A DNA stretch of 64,000 nt from Castor canadensis (taxonomy: Eukaryota; Chordata; Mammalia; Rodentia; Castoridae), in NCBI RefSeq assembly GCF_047511655.1, contig NC_133386.1:171947146-172011145 (forward strand), read 5' to 3'. Below, one piece after another: positions 1 to 8,450 of the stretch. The notes beneath the pieces were generated by a model that saw only the letters and a program-made list of their open reading frames with translations, made no database searches and was not told the origin of the DNA. Each line of letters opens with the position of its first letter. Position 1 is the stretch's first letter. Position numbers and translations under genes: made by a program.

Positions 1-84
1 ATGAATCCTTAAACTCACCTGGAACCCTAGTAGGATGAAAATGATGATCTACAAGGTTTCCAAGCATGGTGTACACATGTAGAA

Positions 85-475
85 ACTGGATGACTTATAT
101 ATTGCTAAAGGGAATGTAAACTGGTATAGTCACTATGGAAAATAATGTATAGTTTCTTAAAAAATAAACATGTGAACAGTTGCCATACACCCAGAAAACT
201 GTGTTGTTGGACACTTATTCTAGAGAAATGAAAACTTATGTTCACACAAGAATCTGCACATGAATGGTTTGGGAAGTTTTAATCATCATAACACAAAACC
301 AGAAACAAGCCAGAAGTCCTCAATAGATGGCTGGTTGAGCAAAATGTAGTGCACCCATATCACCATACCATGAAATACTCTTCACGAATAAAGTACAAAC
401 TACTCAATAGCTTGTATAAAATGCCAGAGAACTGTGCTGAGTGAAAAGGCCAATTTCAAAAGGCTACATGTATTC
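85..475 (+). mobile_element. Old L1 ORF2 / 3' fragment
   Basis: The sense strand carries diverged matches to the end of L1 ORF2: a stretch resembling 'GGAATGTAAACTGGTATAG', then the usual 'amplify and screen' tail region with many indels. Frames are broken throughout, so this is a dead copy of an old L1M-type element. Both ends are approximate. Confidence 0.6.
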
Positions 476-1008
476 TTGAAATGAATGTGATTGACCCAGG
501 TGCTGGGGAGTGCCTCCGCAGGATGAAGGAGCTTTTTTGAAATGTCCTCTCCATGACTGAAGGAAGTCTCTGACAATACCGCACACCCCAAACTCAATGG
601 CTTTTTGTACTTTTAATATGATTCCTTTCATCCTAAAGTTGTGCTTTCTAAGGAAGTCACTGAAAAGGTCATTACATTGTGGCTTTTTCCATGTCATTCT
701 TCTTGAAATGCTTCCAATTCTATAATGCAAAACCAACCATGGTTCACGTTGCCTTTTAAAAGACTTTGGTCATATGGATTTAGTATACTAAATGTAATTA
801 CTTCACAAGATTCTTTTGATGAAGCAAACATTTGTCATATGTAATCTACCAGTCACCTTTTTATTTTAGTTTAAGGTACTGTTCCATTAGTGTTTAAAAT
901 ATGAAGATTTTGTGGAAAATTATTCTACTTTTGCTGCCAGCATTCTTTATACTCAATTGCATCAGTACACCACACTGGTAGGCTTCTGTGGCTTTCTTTT
1001 TTTTTTTT
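476..1008. other. Unassigned non-coding stretch
   Basis: I recognise no gene, RNA or repeat here. Short open frames exist on both strands but have no recognisable motif or splice context. A poly-T run sits near 997-1009. Confidence 0.4.
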
Positions 1009-1009
1009 T

Positions 1010-1180
1010 CTCATTTATAAATTTTTTTCTTATGATTATAAAAGTCACATGTGCTTATTGCAAAAAATTTGAAAAACATAGGAAAGACAAGAGAAAATAA
1101 TAATGAAAAAACTGCTTATAATCCCTTTGCTAGAGACAATAATTTTTAATATTTTTGGTATAAAAAACTGGACGTGAATC
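1010..1180 (+). repeat. Ancient interspersed repeat (copy 1, L1-tail-like)
   Basis: AT-rich sequence resembling a common old mammalian repeat whose pattern is 'ACATGTGCTTATTGCAAAA', then a run of GAAAA-type words, then a TAATCCC word. A second diverged copy lies at 56690-56905 in the same orientation. The family name is not certain. Confidence 0.4.
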
Positions 1181-1384
1181 TACAATTTAAAAATAGAGGC
1201 AGAAAAAAAAAGTGTTAACTCATCCCTAAACTCACCTTGAACACTGGTAGGACCTAAGTATTGCCTTCAATTCTCCATATTCCCTGTCCTAAAAGATCAT
1301 TTGTAAAAAGATCTAACCAGATGAAAGTCAGGAAAACAGATCCATTCCTTGCAGTACCATTTTCCCCTCAGTCCACCTTTAGTT

Positions 1385-1935
1385 TATTCCATCATTCTTT
1401 CAACAAACATGTATGGAGACCCTCCTGTATTAAGTGCTGTTGTTACAGAGAGACAGGTGACAGACTCTCTGCACCTGAATGGAGCTTTCATTACAGTGGG
1501 AAGACAGACAATATCCTGCACACACATAACAAGATAATTTCAGAGAGAGGTAAGTACTAAAGATGAAATAAAACAGGAGATAAGAGAGTGTTAGAGGAAA
1601 ATTTTTGACAGAGCAGTCAGGGAAAGCCTTTTTTAGTGGGTGATTTGATTTGAGAGCTAAATGATGGAAGGAGCATTAGAGCTAAGACTCCTCCTATTGC
1701 TTGAAGAATACACTGAAAGGAACAAGAATAAGGTCAAGGGGACCAGTTCACCTGCTATTTCATTTGCCCATGCCTGAGTTGATGGTTTCCTTGACTAAAA
1801 TTTAGCACTGGGGACAACGGTGCCATTTCCCGAGTAAAGAAACACTGTGGGGGAGGAGAGAATCAGCTTGATTGGGAGAAAGGAGTCAAGAATTTTGTTT
1901 TCTCATGTTTGTTTTGTCTGATAGACATCTATATG
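1385..1935 (-). mobile_element. L2 LINE, antisense, segment 1
   Basis: Reads as the reverse complement of the L2 3' end: 'TTCAACAAACATGTATGG', then the 'GGAGCTTTCATTACAGTGGG' and GACAGACAATA words, then 'GTCAGGGAAAGCC' and, near 1890-1928, 'AGGAGTCAAGAATTTTG' and 'GATAGACATC'. It continues at 2425 after an insertion and again beyond the MaLR at about 3640. It is heavily diverged with no intact frame. Confidence 0.65.
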
Positions 1936-2424
1936 GGCCACAAACACTGGTGGACAGCCTCATGCTTTTTCTCTATCTCTCCTGGCCAGTGCTCCATCAG
2001 CTCTGGGTCATTCTTCCATTTTCAGCTTTGGATGAAATATCACACCACAAGGTCACTTTATGCATACTGGAAGTACAGAGTTAGCTCCCTGAGGGTGAGT
2101 CCTGAACAAGGGAAGTGGGAACTAAAAGGGAACCAGACAGATAAATCCTTCATTTTCCTTCACCTCTGGACTACTCTAAGGTGCAACATCTTCAAGAAAC
2201 TTCCAGAGAAGTTTTGTATGCTGGGTGAACCCAACTTCTGAGTGACTTGCTGGATCTCTTGGCAGCTCCCTATAGAGTGTCAGCCAGGGTAGTCATGCAA
2301 TTCATCACATTATGTCACAGTTTCTTCCTTTGCCTCCTTCCTCAATACCTTGTACTTAAACCTCTCAATTAAACTGTTATACCGTAATCCTTGCCTCAGG
2401 CTTTTTTGCTGAGAACCCTATAAA
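1936..2424 (+). mobile_element. LTR-like insertion inside L2
   Basis: This segment interrupts the antisense L2 between two words that are adjacent in L2 (ACATCTATATGG and ACATCCAAATGG). Its 3' part has an LTR look: a pyrimidine-rich stretch, CTCAATTAAACTGTTATA near 2366, then 'GCCTCAGGCTTTTTTGCTGAG' style ending as in old ERVL-type LTRs. No coding region is present. Family and exact ends are uncertain. Confidence 0.4.
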
Positions 2425-2778
2425 TACAACATCCAAATGGAGATGTCAAGGAAGAAATTGAAAGTCTAGAACTTAAGAGAGAAGTCAGGATCAGAACTAT
2501 GAACTGGGGAAACATCAGAAGATATATGGTACTTAATACCATGGAACTGGTGCCATCACTTAGTGTATGGAAGGAAATATAGGTCAAACCTAGGGCACTG
2601 TGTCATCTCATGTTCAGGTAGAAGGGGTGGATCCAGCAGAGGGGAATTGAGAAAGAATAGTCAGTAAGGTGGAAGACAACCCGAAGGGAGTATCCCTAGG
2701 AAGATGGGACAAATTCAGTGGTGTTTTCTGAAGCTATGTGAGAGGTCAAAGAAAAGAAAGAGATGACCATAGGGTTGG
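2425..2778 (-). mobile_element. L2 LINE, antisense, segment 2
   Basis: Continues the L2 antisense match: 'ACATCCAAATGGAGATGTCA', 'GAGAGAAGTCAGGA', 'GATCCAGCAGAGGGGAATTG', 'GAATAGTCAGTAAGGTGG' and 'GAGAGGTCAAAGAAAAG', in the order expected for reversed L2. It is interrupted at about 2779 by a MaLR LTR. Confidence 0.65.
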
Positions 2779-3632
2779 TATATTAGTCATCTTTCTGTTG
2801 CTGTGACAAAATATCTGGGATAATGAATTTTTTTTTTATTATTTTTTTTTAGAAGTCTGAATTTTTATGCTAATTTGTTTTTTGTAAGGATGTTTACATT
2901 TTTCATTAGTTTGTATTTTTGGAGGGACATTTGAGTTGGGTAATTTTGTACTTTTCCTTTTTCTCTTGAGTTCTGCTTCCCACCCCCTTCCTTTTCTCTT
3001 CAGATATCTTATATGAACCATGAATTGTGCCTTTGAGTATTCAATTTTAAACCACATCTTCCCCTTCCCTTTAACATCACCCTTCCCCATTTATCCTTTC
3101 CTCCCATTTACAGCTAGAACTGGTCTCTGGCTCATATTTTCTTCTATTGCTATAGTCCTCCATTGTGACCTATACTTTTAGCTGGTAAATAGATTGCCAG
3201 ATCTTTTAAAATTTCATTTTGTTCTTCGTTGTCTACTTGTATCTTCAATTACTCCATTTGTCTTTCTCCTCTTTTCCTCAACACAATATTAACTAGATAT
3301 GGGATAATGAATTTAAAAGGAGCTAAGACTTATTTTGGTTCATAGTTTCAGAGATTTCAGTCCAGGGCCACCCTGTTTCTTTGGGCCAGTGGTGAGGCAG
3401 AACATCACAGCAAGAAGCATGATAGACAGTACTACTCACTTTATGGTGGCTAGGAAGTAAAGAGAGACACAGGAAAGAGCAAGGGTCCCAATAAGCCCTT
3501 CAAGGGCATGCCCCCAATGACCTAACTTCCTTTCCAGTAGGCCCCATCTTCTAAAGGTTCCACCACCTCCCAACAATGCCACAGGTGGCAACCAAGCCTT
3601 TAGCATATGGGCCTCTGAGGGGCATTTAAGAA
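2779..3632 (-). mobile_element. Rodent MaLR LTR (antisense), split by an L1-like insert
   Basis: Reverse complement of a MaLR-type LTR: 'TATTAGTCATCTTTCTGTTG', 'TGTGACAAAATATCTGGGAT', then after the insert 'GACTTATTTTGGTTCATAG', 'CCCAATGACCTAACTTCC', 'AGGCCCCATCTTCTAAAGG', 'CCACCTCCCAACAATGCCAC' and 'ACCAAGCCTTTAGCATATGG'. The LTR is interrupted at 2831-3300. Similar antisense copies occur at 55681-56072 and 60246-60595, so this is a multicopy family. No internal viral genes are attached (solo LTR). Confidence 0.75.
2831..3300 (-). mobile_element. 5'-truncated LINE-like insert with poly-T head
   Basis: A 470-bp insert in the MaLR LTR. It is flanked by a perfect 14-bp direct repeat GGGATAATGAATTT at 2817-2830 and 3301-3314, and begins with a poly-T/A-rich head. 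That is the signature of an antisense target-primed retrotransposition. The body is T-rich and C-rich and fits an L1 3' untranslated region read backwards, but the subfamily is not recognised. Confidence 0.6.
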
Positions 3633-3639
3633 TAAAAGG

Positions 3640-3835
3640 ACCAGAGTTGGCAAGATGGAAGCTGTGGGTAGCTGAGAAGCTTCAGTGAGGAAGTAAGATT
3701 GGAGTGAGTAAAGGAGGGAAAGGAGATGAGGAAGTGGAAAAAGCTAACATCATAGACCAGTCTTTGAAGAAATTTAAGTGGAAACAGGAAGGAAATAAAT
3801 TGGGCCACAGGAGAGCTGTCTGCTGCTAGGTACTG
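3640..3835 (-). mobile_element. L2 LINE, antisense, segment 3
   Basis: L2 resumes on the far side of the MaLR: 'AGATTGGAGTGAGT', 'GAGATGAGGAAGTGG', 'TTGAAGAAATTTAAG' and 'GGGCCACAGGAGAGCTG' follow reversed L2 order. Together the three segments make a roughly 2.4-kb locus in one orientation. Confidence 0.55.
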
Positions 3836-3884
3836 TAACTGTGAATGTGTGCAGCAGAAACATAGTGTCCTGAGAGTCAAGATA

Positions 3885-4335
3885 GCTAAGTTCTAATCCT
3901 TTTCCTGACATTAAGTAAATCATTTCCCTCTCTGAACATTCGTTTCCTCATTTATTGTCTCTCAGGCCCCCTCTGGCTCAGAAAAGCTCCATTTGCCACC
4001 CTCCCCCCACCAAATCTCTTTGAGACAGGGTCTTGCTATGTAGCCCAGGCTGGCTTAGAACTTGCTTTGCAGCCCAGGCCGGCCTTGAACTCTGCCTCCC
4101 GAGTGCTGGGATTGTAGGCATGCACCAACATGCCCACTAAAAGCTACGTTCTTCTGGAAACATTGAAGCTAACAGAGAAAATAAAATGAGTGGGGAAATG
4201 AGGATTCTTGAGAAGATTGTGTAATTCCTTAAGGGGCAAAAAATGGCACCTACTTCCTAGGGTAGTGGGAAGGATTAAATAAAGTAGTACATGCAAAGCA
4301 CTTAACACAACACTTGAGAAAATAGCAACACTATA
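3885..4335 (+). repeat. MIR SINE split by a B1
   Basis: The left part reads like MIR ('AAGTAAATCATTTCCCTCTC', 'CATTCGTTTCCTCATTTATTG'). The right part (about 4245-4335) reads 'GGAAGGATTAAATAAAG', 'ACATGCAAAGCACTTAACAC', in MIR sense order. A B1 (3998-4140) lies between them. MIR is a tRNA-derived SINE common to mammals and this copy is inert. Confidence 0.6.
3998..4140 (-). mobile_element. B1 SINE (antisense)
   Basis: The reverse complement shows the B1/7SL pattern: 'GAGACAGGGTCTTGCTATG', 'TAGCCCAGGCTGGC', a partly duplicated middle ('GCAGCCCAGGCCGGCC'), 'CTCTGCCTCCCGAGTGCTGG' and 'GATTGTAGGCATGCACC'. The duplicated GCCCAGGC segment makes it slightly longer than a standard B1. Confidence 0.85.
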
Positions 4336-4440
4336 TTTCTAGAAATAATGAAGGTAACAGTAGCTACAGAAACATGCAGGATAGTATAAAGACTGATCTG
4401 CTGCACACAAGAAAGTGGCATTTGTAGATAAAGAAGGAAA
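4336..4440. other. Unassigned spacer
   Basis: Nothing recognised. AT-rich flank leading into the SINE target site. Confidence 0.4.
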
Positions 4441-4456
4441 GATGAAAAGAACTGGG

Positions 4457-4548
4457 GAGGCAGAAGGCATGGCTCAAGTGGTAGAGCACCTGCCTAGCAA
4501 GCTCAAGGCCCTGAGTTCAAACCCCACTACTGCCAAAACTACTAAAAA
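4457..4548 (+). mobile_element. tRNA/ID-like SINE with 15-bp target duplication
   Basis: A free-standing copy of the tRNA-Ala/ID-like body: 'GGCATGGCTCAAGTGGTAGA', 'GCACCTGCCTAGCAAG', 'GAGTTCAAACCCCACTACTG', then a short A-rich tail. It is bounded by a perfect 15-bp direct repeat ATGAAAAGAACTGGG at 4442-4456 and 4549-4563. The pol III A-box-like 'TGGCTCAAGTGG' and B-box-like 'GAGTTCAAACC' can be seen. Confidence 0.9.
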
Positions 4549-4563
4549 ATGAAAAGAACTGGG

Positions 4564-4785
4564 ACTGGATCAGGCCCAGGCCTGGTGTGGCAGTGAGGAT
4601 CATATGAGGGGCAGCATCTGGAGTGAAGTGTTAATACGACCTCACGAGGCCAGCCCAGAGGTGGTGGCTTGGATGATGTGAAGGCAAAGCAAACTGAGAA
4701 GACACTTGACTTTTAAAGCTGCTTTCTATTCCACATCAAAGTAAGGTCTGATACAGAGAGCCACAGGGTAACCAAGACCACCTCA
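4564..4785. other. Unassigned non-coding stretch
   Basis: No gene or repeat recognised. Confidence 0.4.
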
Positions 4786-5122
4786 AAGAACAGAGTTGGA
4801 GGATTTACTCAACCACATATTAAGATTTATCATAAAGCCACAGTAATTAAGACAGTGTGGTATTTGCCCCACAAAGAAAATAATAGAACAGAATAGAGAA
4901 ACAGACTCATATGTCTATAAGCACTTTATGGAAAAGGTGGTGCCTCAGAGTACTAGGGAAAGAACAACCATGTCAGTAAATAGTGCTGGGCCAAATGTAT
5001 ATCTGAATAGGAAAAGAAGAAGAAAACTAAACCCTTGCTTTACACCATAGCAAAATAAATGAATAAATTCTATGTTGTCTATAGGTTTAAATACAAAAGC
5101 TTCTAGAAGGTCATATAGGAGT

Positions 5123-5233
5123 GTCTACAATGTCCTGAATGTGCTAATACCAGAAGCTAAGCAGCATTAGTCCTGGTAAATGTTAGACGGGAGACTTCCT
5201 GGGAATACTGAGTACCCAGGTACTGCAGGCTTT
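5123..5233 (+). pseudogene. 5S rRNA-derived pseudogene
   Basis: The sequence follows mammalian 5S rRNA from its first to last bases. It starts 'GTCTACAATGTCCTGAATG' (5S GTCTACGGCC...CCTGAACG), then 'GAAGCTAAGCAG', 'CCTGGTAAATGTTAGACGGG', 'AGACTTCCTGGGAATACTG' and the 3' end 'TACTGCAGGCTTT'. About 15 nt just upstream of box A are missing and a few bases are inserted near the 3' end. The pol III internal promoter (A box, C box) is mutated, so function is unlikely. It is directly followed by a purine microsatellite and sits inside an L1. Confidence 0.85.
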
Positions 5234-5243
5234 ACAAAAGGGT

Positions 5244-5274
5244 GAGAGGGAGGGAGGGAGGGAGGGACAGAGAC

Positions 5275-5314
<40 letters not shown>
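5244..5314 (+). repeat. (AGGG)n then (AG)n microsatellite
   Basis: GAGGGAGGGAGGGAGGG-type units run into an uninterrupted GA tract of about 40 bp (5275-5314). The tract abuts the 3' end of the 5S-like sequence and may have grown from its tail. Confidence 0.95.
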
Positions 5315-5318
<4 letters not shown>

Positions 5319-5888
5319 GAAATACATGGACAAAATACCTAAACAGTCACCTCATAAAACTAGAATGGCCAATGAATTTAAGAAAAGTATTCACTATCAT
5401 CAGTCAACAGGGAAACGCAAATGACGATCATATTGAGACATCATTAAGCACCCACAAGAACAAAATATTGATGACAGACCATACAAAGTATTTGTAAGGA
5501 TGTGGAGCAAACAGAAATTTCACACATTGCTGCTGAGAATTTAAAATGCTAAAACAGGGGAAAGTTTAGTGTATCTACTAAACCTGAATAGAGTGTGTCC
5601 AAAACCTGTCAAGTCCACTCTTGAGGTATGTATCTGACATGCACAAAAATATTCACTGCAGCATAATTCATAATAGCTCCAGATAGAAACAACCCCAGTG
5701 TCCACCAAGAGTAAGACAGGTATAGAAGTGGCAATATATTCATAGAGTGGATTATTGTACACAATGGAAATAAATTAACCACTGCTACACACAAACATCA
5801 GTGAGTCCCTCAACTACAACATGGAATGAAAGAAGCCAGTTACAAAAGAATACATGTTGGTCTGATTTCATTTATATAAAGTTCAAAA

Positions 5889-6216
5889 TGAGGCCGGGTA
5901 CTGCTGACGCATGCCTGTTATCTTAGCTATTTAGGAGGCAGAGATCAGGAGGATCATGGTTCGAGGCCAGCCTGGGCAAAAATTTTGCAAGACTCCCACC
6001 ACAGCAGAAAAAAGGCAAGCATGGTAATGCATACCCATCATCCCAGAAGTAAGCATAAACAGGAGGATCATGGTCCAGGCAGAGCCAGAGGAAAAGTGAA
6101 ACTATCTCCAGAACAACCAGAGCAAAAAGGGTGGAAGGTGTGGCTCAAGCTGTGGAGTGCCTGCCTAGAAAGCATGAAGAGCTGAGTTCAAACCCCAGTA
6201 ATACCAAAAAAAAAAA
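5889..6216 (+). mobile_element. Trimeric composite SINE (B1-B1-tRNA/ID) with TSD
   Basis: Three modules are in order. Monomer 1 is B1-like (5890-6005: 'GCATGCCTGTTATCTTAGC', 'GGTTCGAGGCCAGCCTGGGC'). Monomer 2 is B1-like (6010-6118: 'GCATACCCATCATCCCAGAA', 'CTCCAGAACAACCAGAGC'). The third is a tRNA/ID-like body (6125-6204: 'GGTGTGGCTCAAGCTGTGGA', 'GAGTTCAAACCCCAGTAATA') and an A tail. It is flanked by AAAGTTCAAAA at 5878-5888 and 6217-6227. This is a full-length reference copy for the family in this window. Confidence 0.9.
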
Positions 6217-6470
6217 AAAGTTCAAAACCAAGCAAAATTTATCTATGGTGATACAATTCATACAGTGGTCCCTTTAAGGAGGAAGAAGGAAGGAGAAGTG
6301 GAGAAGAACAGGAGGAGAGCTGGATGTGGGTAGTGCTCTATTTCTTGACCTGGGCGGTCTGTTCATGGGTGTGTTTAGCCTGCAATAATTCATCAATAGT
6401 TCACTTAAGGTTTGTGCACTTTTTGTATATATGCTGTACCTTAAAAAAAGGTTAAAAGAAATGAAGGGGG

Positions 6471-6684
6471 AGGGGGTGATCCTTATATTAAATAAGTGAT
6501 CAAATGTTTCTCCCCTCCCTGCTTCTGATACTGCTCCCCAACCCAAATTCCCTACTTCATGTGAACTTGTTCTAACTAAATGAGTCAGTCAAAATGGAAA
6601 AAAAAATAATTAATGGATTTCAACAGGTTTTTTTTAAGTTTAATGTCTTCCTTTTAAGAATGCTTTTTTAAAGTCATCTGTCTT
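6471..6684. other. Unassigned AT-rich spacer
   Basis: No feature recognised; A-rich and T-rich runs only. Confidence 0.4.
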
Positions 6685-6685
6685 C

Positions 6686-6907
6686 AGCTGGGTACTGGGT
6701 ATGTCATGCCTATAATCTTAGCTACGTGGGAGACTGAGATTGGGAGGATCATTGCTTGTGGCCAACTGGGGAAAATAGTTCGGGAGACTCCATCTCCAAA
6801 ATAACCAGAGAAAAATGAATAGGAGGCATGGCTCAAGAGGTAGAACAAATGCTTTGCAAGCAAGAAGTCCTAAGTCTAAACCCCAGTTACACTTTAAAAA
6901 AAAAAAT
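6686..6907 (+). mobile_element. Dimeric composite SINE (B1 + tRNA/ID)
   Basis: One B1-like monomer ('GTCATGCCTATAATCTTAGC', 'GGGAGACTGAGATTGGGAGG', 'CTCCATCTCCAAAATAACC') joined to the ID-like body ('GGCATGGCTCAAGAGGTAGA', 'AAACCCCAGTTACACTTT'), ending in a poly-A run. More diverged than the 5889 copy. A target duplication is not clear. Confidence 0.85.
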
Positions 6908-7004
6908 CAAACCTCACTCCCCTTCCACTTACTGTTAAAGACTGCAATGGTGAGCCCAGGAACAACAGTGGTCCAGGCATCAGAAGTGGAGGGACTCTGA
7001 AATT

Positions 7005-8450
7005 CATTCATTCCTTATTACATTATATTGCACTATTCTAGGCATTGCAGATAGAGCAGTGGAAAAAGAAAAAGGCCCTGTTCTCATGGAACTTACATTC
7101 TAATAGAGGTAGAAAATACATTTACTATAAACATCTTAAAGTTTTTGTACATTGTGATGGTTTAACATCTGAAAAAGTCTTTCTAGCTGGAAAGAGGCTG
7201 CCTTTTCCCTAGTTAGCCAATTCTTAACACTAGAAAAGGCAGTGTGGAGCCTGCCTTTAATACACAAACCAGCCAATCCTGAGCTATGCCTCTTTTGTTT
7301 GGCCCAGGTACCCCAAAAGACAATACCCTTAATCATCTCTGGGACAGGTACCAGGCAACTAGGGACCACCCCAATGGCTTATTGCTGAAATTATTCAGAC
7401 AAGCCAATCCTTAACTTTTCACCCTGTCTTGCCTTCCCTTTCCCATGGGAACCCCAATAAAGGACATGGCCCAGTGCTTTCCATGGCTTCTGTCACCTGA
7501 TCACCCTGGTGTTTTCCTATGTGGCCTTGTGTTTGTTTTCCTGAACAACCTTATGTCTGTTCTTATGCCTGCCCTTGACCGGCCATCGCACAAAAGAAAA
7601 TACAACATGCACAAATGAACAAGTTAATGCTATGGAGAATTCTCAATTTGGGGTGTGGGACAGTGGGTCCAGGGTGAGGTTTTGCTGCAAAATGGAGAGT
7701 GCTTAGGGAAACTGTCACCCAAAGGTGAGACATGAAGGGCAAGAGGAGTGAGCACAGGAGTATCGGGAGAAGAGGCAGGAGGCCAGTGTGGCAGGAGGGG
7801 ATTAAGCCAGGATGAGAGCAGTGGGACATGAAGTGAGAGGGAATGGTCCAGGAAGGTCATCAGAGCCTGTGAAGCCACTGTGAAGGGTTAGTCTTCCCAC
7901 TAAGTATCATGGGAGGTTCTGGAAAGAATGGCAGATTTGACTTATATCTTAAGAGTAATGTAGACTGTGTGGTAAGAATTCCTGGCAGAGGAGTAGGTGC
8001 TAAGGCAGGAGGACCAGTCAGAAAATCAATACAGTGGTACAGGTGAGAGATGCTGGTGCCTTGGGCAACTGTAGTGGAGATGGTGAGAACTGGATATATT
8101 TTATGGCAGGGACAAACAGGATTTACTGTTTGGCAGGAGACAGGGAGGAGACAAGTTATTTGGCCTAAGCAACTGAAAGAATGGAGTTCTTATCACCTGA
8201 GATGTGGGTAGAGTGGGTGTGGATGGAAGGTTCCAAAATGCTATTTGCACATGTTAGTATGAGATATCAATTAGATGTCCAAATGGAGATGATAAGGAGG
8301 CAGCTGGACATAATGAGGCTGGAGTTCAGAAGAAGTCAGCACTTGGGTGTTGGTGTTTAAGGCCATGAGACTGGATGAGATCACCGTGGGAGAGAATATA
8401 GACAGAAAAGAGAAGTCATCCAAGGAAGGGCCCTTTGAGATCAGCCCTGC
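7005..8450 (-). mobile_element. L2 LINE, long antisense copy
   Basis: Reversed L2 from its 3' end inward: 'TTGCACTATTCTAGGCATTG', 'CATGGAACTTACATTCTAA', then after an LTR-like insert (about 7150-7590) 'GAGGCCAGTGTGGCAGG', 'AGGTGAGAGATGCTGGTG', 'TGGATATATTTTATGGCAGG', 'CAACTGAAAGAATGGAG', 'CAATTAGATGTCCAAATGG' and 'GCCATGAGACTGGATGAGAT'. There are many indels and no coding capacity. Confidence 0.75.
7150..7590 (+). mobile_element. Probable solo LTR (ERV-type) inserted in L2
   Basis: This block breaks the antisense L2. It is about 440 bp and begins near TGTGATGG. It contains repeated CAGCCAATCC/AAGCCAATCC words (CCAAT-like) and a CCCCAATAAAGGACATGG polyadenylation-type signal near 7452, followed by a GT-rich stretch. 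It ends near GCCATCGCA, giving the U3-R-U5 look of an LTR. Clean flanking duplications were not found and no viral gene is attached. Confidence 0.5.

Larger units (their letters stand above)
4790..6470 (+). mobile_element. Old L1 (ORF2 3' part and 3' UTR), interrupted
   Basis: A diverged L1M-type copy. ORF2 words include 'AAAGCCACAGTAATTAAGAC' and 'GAACAGAATAGAGAAACAGA'. It is then interrupted by the 5S-like insert and GA repeat (5123-5314). It resumes with 'AAAACTAGAATGGCCAATG', 'CACTGCAGCATAATTCATAA' and 'GTACACAATGGAAATAAA', is interrupted again by a SINE (5889-6216), and ends in a 3' UTR ('GTGCTCTATTTCTTGACCTG', 'TTTGTGCACTTTTTGTATAT'). All frames are broken. About 250 bp expected in L1 is missing around the 5S-like insert. 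Confidence 0.75.

Noticed and set aside
4457-4548. Genuine tRNA gene
   Set aside because: A-box and B-box-like words are present but the body does not keep a full cloverleaf. It has an A-rich tail and target duplication, and the same sequence recurs across the window as a SINE.
5244-5314. Possible regulatory GAGA-type element
   Set aside because: Pure purine microsatellite next to a 5S pseudogene; nothing suggests regulation.
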